Assembly: GCF_021117275.1 (NCBI RefSeq)
Contig: NZ_CP088245.1
Location: 1,463,501 to 1,527,500 of the forward strand
Direction: 5' to 3'
Source of the DNA: Metabacillus sp. B2-18
GTDB lineage: Bacteria > Bacillota > Bacilli > Bacillales > Bacillaceae
DNA: 64,000 bases
Part shown: positions 59,955-64,000 of the stretch, in pieces
Numbering within the stretch: the first letter of the stretch is position 1
Layout: each line of letters begins with the position of its first letter
Made by a program: the position numbers and the translations under genes
The notes under the pieces: model-generated
The model's database searches: none
The model's input: only the letters and a program-made list of their open reading frames with translations
Told to the model about the DNA's origin: nothing

Positions 59955-61052
59955 ATGATTATGTCTAAGCGGTTTATCTATGTCATGTTAATTCTTAACA
60001 TGCTTACAAATATTGTAGCTTATGTTCCAATGGTGTTAATTGAAAATCGAAGTAATGGCTCAGTATTAGCTATGATCTTGGCTGTACCGACCGGGATTAT
60101 TATTATCTACTTTTTCACAAAGTATATGAGCAATTTTCCATATATGGGATTACCTGAAATACTTGATAAATATGCACCTAAATGGTTTCGCTTATTTTTT
60201 CTGTCTGTTCAAGGTGTTTTATGGTACGTAGCGGGATTAGTTACGTTAGTTGCTTTTACTAATATCTCAAAACAATATATTAATCCTGATATGGATGAAC
60301 TCCTGATTATGCTTACCTTTTTAATTGTCATTGTATTTGGAACAACATTACCGTCAAAAAAGGTCTTATATGCAACTGAAATTATTTTATTGCTTAATCT
60401 ACCGTTTATTGCATTTATCATATTTAAGTCATATTTCAATGATGATTTAATGTGGGATTCAGTACGAATTACTATAACACACTTTCAAGACATCCCAAGC
60501 TTCGAATCAACTTCAACAGCTACATTTGTTTACACAGGTTACACCAATCTAGTTATTTTTAATCGTTTATATAAAGAAGTTAGAGTGAAATATTTATGGG
60601 CAATCGGTATACTAGGATTTTTCACTTTAATCACTACTTTTATCATTCCTATTGGTCTAAATGGATTTGATGGAGCAGAGTCTTTTACATTTCCTTGGAT
60701 TGCTACGACAGAAGCGATAAGAATTGAATTAGGTTTTATTGAGCGAATAAGTTTTCTTTTCCTAGGATTATACATTAATGTTTCTTTAGCAAGTGTTATC
60801 CTTCATTGGCACGTAGGATTAGAGCAGTTAAAGGCCATTTTTCCAACTTTTAAATTTAAAAAAATAGATATAAAGCCATTTGTTATAGTTGGAGTTTTTG
60901 CTGTGTTAGCTATAATTGTTCAGCAATTTTTTCAGGAGAAAACAGTAGGAGAGATTGCAAAGGTGTGGATGATGCTCTTGTTACCTGCCCAGATTGCGGG
61001 CTTAGTCCTTTTGAAAATATTATCAATAAGAAAGGAAAAGCTCTTGAAATGA
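59955..61052 (+). CDS. GerB-family germinant receptor permease subunit
   Basis: A 365-residue APC-superfamily B subunit with ten helices, the probable germinant-binding subunit. Typical stretches are FIYVMLILNMLTNIVAY, LPEILDKYAPKWFRLFF and GYTNLVIFNRLYKE. The frame opens at GTG 59919, but AGGAAG lies just before an ATG at 59955 and at a better distance from the ATG at 59961; the true start is one of these. It overlaps the C subunit start by ATGA. Confidence 0.92.
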   Translation: MIMSKRFIYVMLILNMLTNIVAYVPMVLIENRSNGSVLAMILAVPTGIIIIYFFTKYMSNFPYMGLPEILDKYAPKWFRLFFLSVQGVLWYVAGLVTLVAFTNISKQYINPDMDELLIMLTFLIVIVFGTTLPSKKVLYATEIILLLNLPFIAFIIFKSYFNDDLMWDSVRITITHFQDIPSFESTSTATFVYTGYTNLVIFNRLYKEVRVKYLWAIGILGFFTLITTFIIPIGLNGFDGAESFTFPWIATTEAIRIELGFIERISFLFLGLYINVSLASVILHWHVGLEQLKAIFPTFKFKKIDIKPFVIVGVFAVLAIIVQQFFQEKTVGEIAKVWMMLLLPAQIAGLVLLKILSIRKEKLLK

Positions 61053-62167
61053 AAACCAGAATCTTAATGGTTGTTGCTGCTGCGCTCCTGTTCTTAGGTG
61101 GATGTGGTTATAAAGATATTGACCGCCGTTTTTTTGTTGTTTCGATAGGAGTGGACAAATCTGAAGATAAAGAGAATATGTATGATATCACCTTAAAGCT
61201 TGCGGTCCCATCTAGTGAAACAAAAACAGGAAGTAGTGAATCGCTAATAATGACCGAGTCTTCAGAAACGATCTCTGAGGCGGTAAGAATTATTAAGTCA
61301 AAAGTAGATAAAGAGTTAGATTTTAGTCATACAAAAATGATTATATTGGGTGAAAATGTAGTTGAAGACGACTTAACAAATATTTTAGATTGGTTTTATC
61401 GTAGACGTGATATTCAAGCTATTGCTTGGACAGCGGTAGGAAGTCCAACTGCTCTTTCAGTACTTGAAGTTGAACCTCCTGGAGAAAGAGTACCATCAAA
61501 TTCATTATTGTTGAGTTTTGGAAACTTCGGAACAGAAACTCCCTATGTTACATCTGTTTATATTTTTGATTTTAGGAGAAGACAAACAGAAAGAGGGATT
61601 GATCCATTTCTACCAATTATTAAAACGGAAGAAGAAGCTTTCTCTATTAATAAAACAAGCCTGATATCAAATATGAAACAAGTCTTAGTTTTGTCTGAAG
61701 AAGAAACAAAATATTTTAATATGTTAAGAAATAGGGCTTCGAAGTTCGATATTAAGGTAGAAAAAGAGGGGAAACCCTATTTTGTTTTTTCAACAGATAA
61801 AATTAACGCAAGCTTTGATTTGAAAAGTAAAAAAAACAAAAGAGCTGCTATTTCTTATGATGTTCAACTAAGTGGGATTGTTGAAGAAGCTTTTGAAACG
61901 TTAGATGAAGGTCAGGCTAATGAGTATGAAAAAACGGTTAAAATTGAAGTTGAAGAACAAATTAGCAGCATGCTAAACAAGCTTCAAAAGGAAGAAGTAG
62001 ACCCACTTGGTTTTGGATTAAGGTACCGTGCAACCGAAACAGGAAATGAATCTAATAAAGTAGAGAAGTGGGATGAAATGTATCCTGATGTTCAATTTAA
62101 AGTAAATGTATCAGTGGATATGAAGAATGTAGGCATTATACATGATCAGGAAGGTCATCCCGAATAA
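61049..62167 (+). CDS. Ger(x)C-family germinant receptor lipoprotein C subunit
   Basis: A 372-residue lipoprotein with lipobox FLGGC (residue 19) and the family start KDIDRRFFVVSIGVDKSE. LKLAVPSSETKTG and the central FSHTKMIILGE are typical of the GerC fold. The frame opens at 60965 in the gerB coding region, but the ATG at 61049 overlaps the gerB stop and follows AAGGAAAAG. With subunits A and B it completes a three-gene germination receptor operon. Confidence 0.92.
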   Translation: MKTRILMVVAAALLFLGGCGYKDIDRRFFVVSIGVDKSEDKENMYDITLKLAVPSSETKTGSSESLIMTESSETISEAVRIIKSKVDKELDFSHTKMIILGENVVEDDLTNILDWFYRRRDIQAIAWTAVGSPTALSVLEVEPPGERVPSNSLLLSFGNFGTETPYVTSVYIFDFRRRQTERGIDPFLPIIKTEEEAFSINKTSLISNMKQVLVLSEEETKYFNMLRNRASKFDIKVEKEGKPYFVFSTDKINASFDLKSKKNKRAAISYDVQLSGIVEEAFETLDEGQANEYEKTVKIEVEEQISSMLNKLQKEEVDPLGFGLRYRATETGNESNKVEKWDEMYPDVQFKVNVSVDMKNVGIIHDQEGHPE

Positions 62168-62237
62168 ATATAGAGACAACTTTCCATCAGCTATGAACTT
62201 TCATATGAAAAAGTATGTAGCTTGACGGAGGGATTTT

Positions 62238-62681
62238 ATGATAGTAATTGGAGCAGATAAACCACACCATGCTCACCGATTTTCAGCTATCACAACGAAA
62301 TATCGGGAACATTTTCATATAATTGACGGATTTACAAGGGAAGTAAATGGTAATAGCTTTGATCGCCATAGCCATTTATATCGGGGAATTACGTCTTTTG
62401 AAAATAAACATTATCATCGATTTTATGGTGAAACAGGCCCTGCTATTCCATTACCGGGTGGAGGTCATTATCACTTATTTGAAAATCGAACTTATTATAA
62501 TTATGACGAGCCGATCGATATTGAATATGGTGGTGTGCTGTATGGAGAAGGGGAACGTTCAAAACACGATCACCGATTTAAGGGAAGAACATATGGGATT
62601 GTGGGGGAAGATCCGCTTGCGAGAATGTCGTGTACGGGAATTACGACAAAATTAATTGACCATAAAGGCATCATGAAATAA
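62238..62681 (+). CDS. YmaF-family histidine-rich protein
   Basis: A 147-residue YmaF-family protein. It contains about six H-x-H elements in repeated context (HHAHRFS, HFHIID, HSHLYRG, HYHRFYG, HYHLFEN, HDHRFKG), suggesting metal binding and a spore-associated role. There is no signal peptide. GACGGAGGG precedes the ATG. YmaF is conserved in spore formers without known function. It lies between the ger operon and thiC. Confidence 0.9.
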   Translation: MIVIGADKPHHAHRFSAITTKYREHFHIIDGFTREVNGNSFDRHSHLYRGITSFENKHYHRFYGETGPAIPLPGGGHYHLFENRTYYNYDEPIDIEYGGVLYGEGERSKHDHRFKGRTYGIVGEDPLARMSCTGITTKLIDHKGIMK

Positions 62682-62710
62682 GAGGCGGGTTTCCCCACCT
62701 CTTTATTTTC

Positions 62711-62712
<2 letters not shown>
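62676..62712. terminator. Bidirectional terminator between ymaF and thiC
   Basis: A stem of about 14 bp with arms AAATAAGAGGCGGG and CCCACCTCTTTATTT has T-runs toward both sides and overlaps the end of ymaF. Confidence 0.85.

Positions 62713-64000
<1,288 letters not shown>

Overview
The window comes from a low-GC, endospore-forming member of the Bacillaceae (Bacillus sensu lato). The support is an alpha/beta-type SASP gene, a GerA-type germinant receptor operon, two YjcZ-family sporulation peptides, YmaF and DUF1540 genes, Bacillus-type regulators (RocR, AraR, XylR), strong AGGAGG ribosome binding sites and many intrinsic terminators. The species cannot be fixed from the sequence alone. Nothing looks like a prophage, CRISPR array or large island; the only recombination gene is a lone tyrosine recombinase at 51.1-51.9 kb.

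Layout. 0-9.3 kb: DUF2512 membrane protein, a divergent MFS transporter/SgrR-like regulator pair, VOC protein, 6-phosphogluconolactonase, ABC exporter, acetate transporter and a formate/nitrite channel with an Fnr-type site. 9.6-16.5 kb: an arginine/ornithine catabolic block (rocF, rocR, rocD, rocG, a small lipoyl-like protein and a YjiH-family membrane protein) tied together by sigma-L (-24/-12) promoters and RocR-type dyads. 16.9-23.6 kb: araR, a HAD phosphatase, a SASP, an alanyl-tRNA editing protein, glycerate kinase, a structured 6S-like RNA candidate and xylR. 24-27.6 kb: a VanW plus secreted-protein operon, a small membrane protein and a bile acid:sodium symporter family protein. 27.7-32.4 kb: a TPP-riboswitch operon for salvage of degraded thiamine (ylmB-tenA-thiZ-thiX-thiY). 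32.5-39.9 kb: a tRNA-like element with an aberrant anticodon arm, a SurA-like lipoprotein, a proline operon without a T-box, a Fur-controlled heme monooxygenase, a DUF1540 gene missed by length cut-offs, and a PII/AmtB operon with two GlnR/TnrA boxes over its promoter.

40-64 kb: separate copC and copD genes, tandem YjcZ peptides, an M42 peptidase with a PhzF protein, a small membrane protein that seems to start at ATT, a DUF2653 pair, a GNAT protein, a self-regulated ABC-TetR operon with two operators, an RNase J paralogue, a tyrosine recombinase, a GAF-GAF-PAS-GGDEF-EAL protein, a ThDP enzyme, a class D sortase with its LPDTA substrate, the ger operon, ymaF and thiC, which runs off the right edge.

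How the parts fit. Arginine is cut to ornithine (RocF), ornithine is transaminated (RocD) and glutamate is oxidised to 2-oxoglutarate (RocG). The same dyad geometry in front of the YjiH gene suggests it belongs to the RocR/sigma-L regulon. The riboswitch operon (pyrimidine salvage) and thiC (de novo pyrimidine) feed the same thiamine intermediate. The proline operon lacks a T-box, which fits an osmostress-type route, but this is inference. Start codons were moved inward wherever a ribosome binding site supported it. Coordinates of short motifs may be off by one or two bases.
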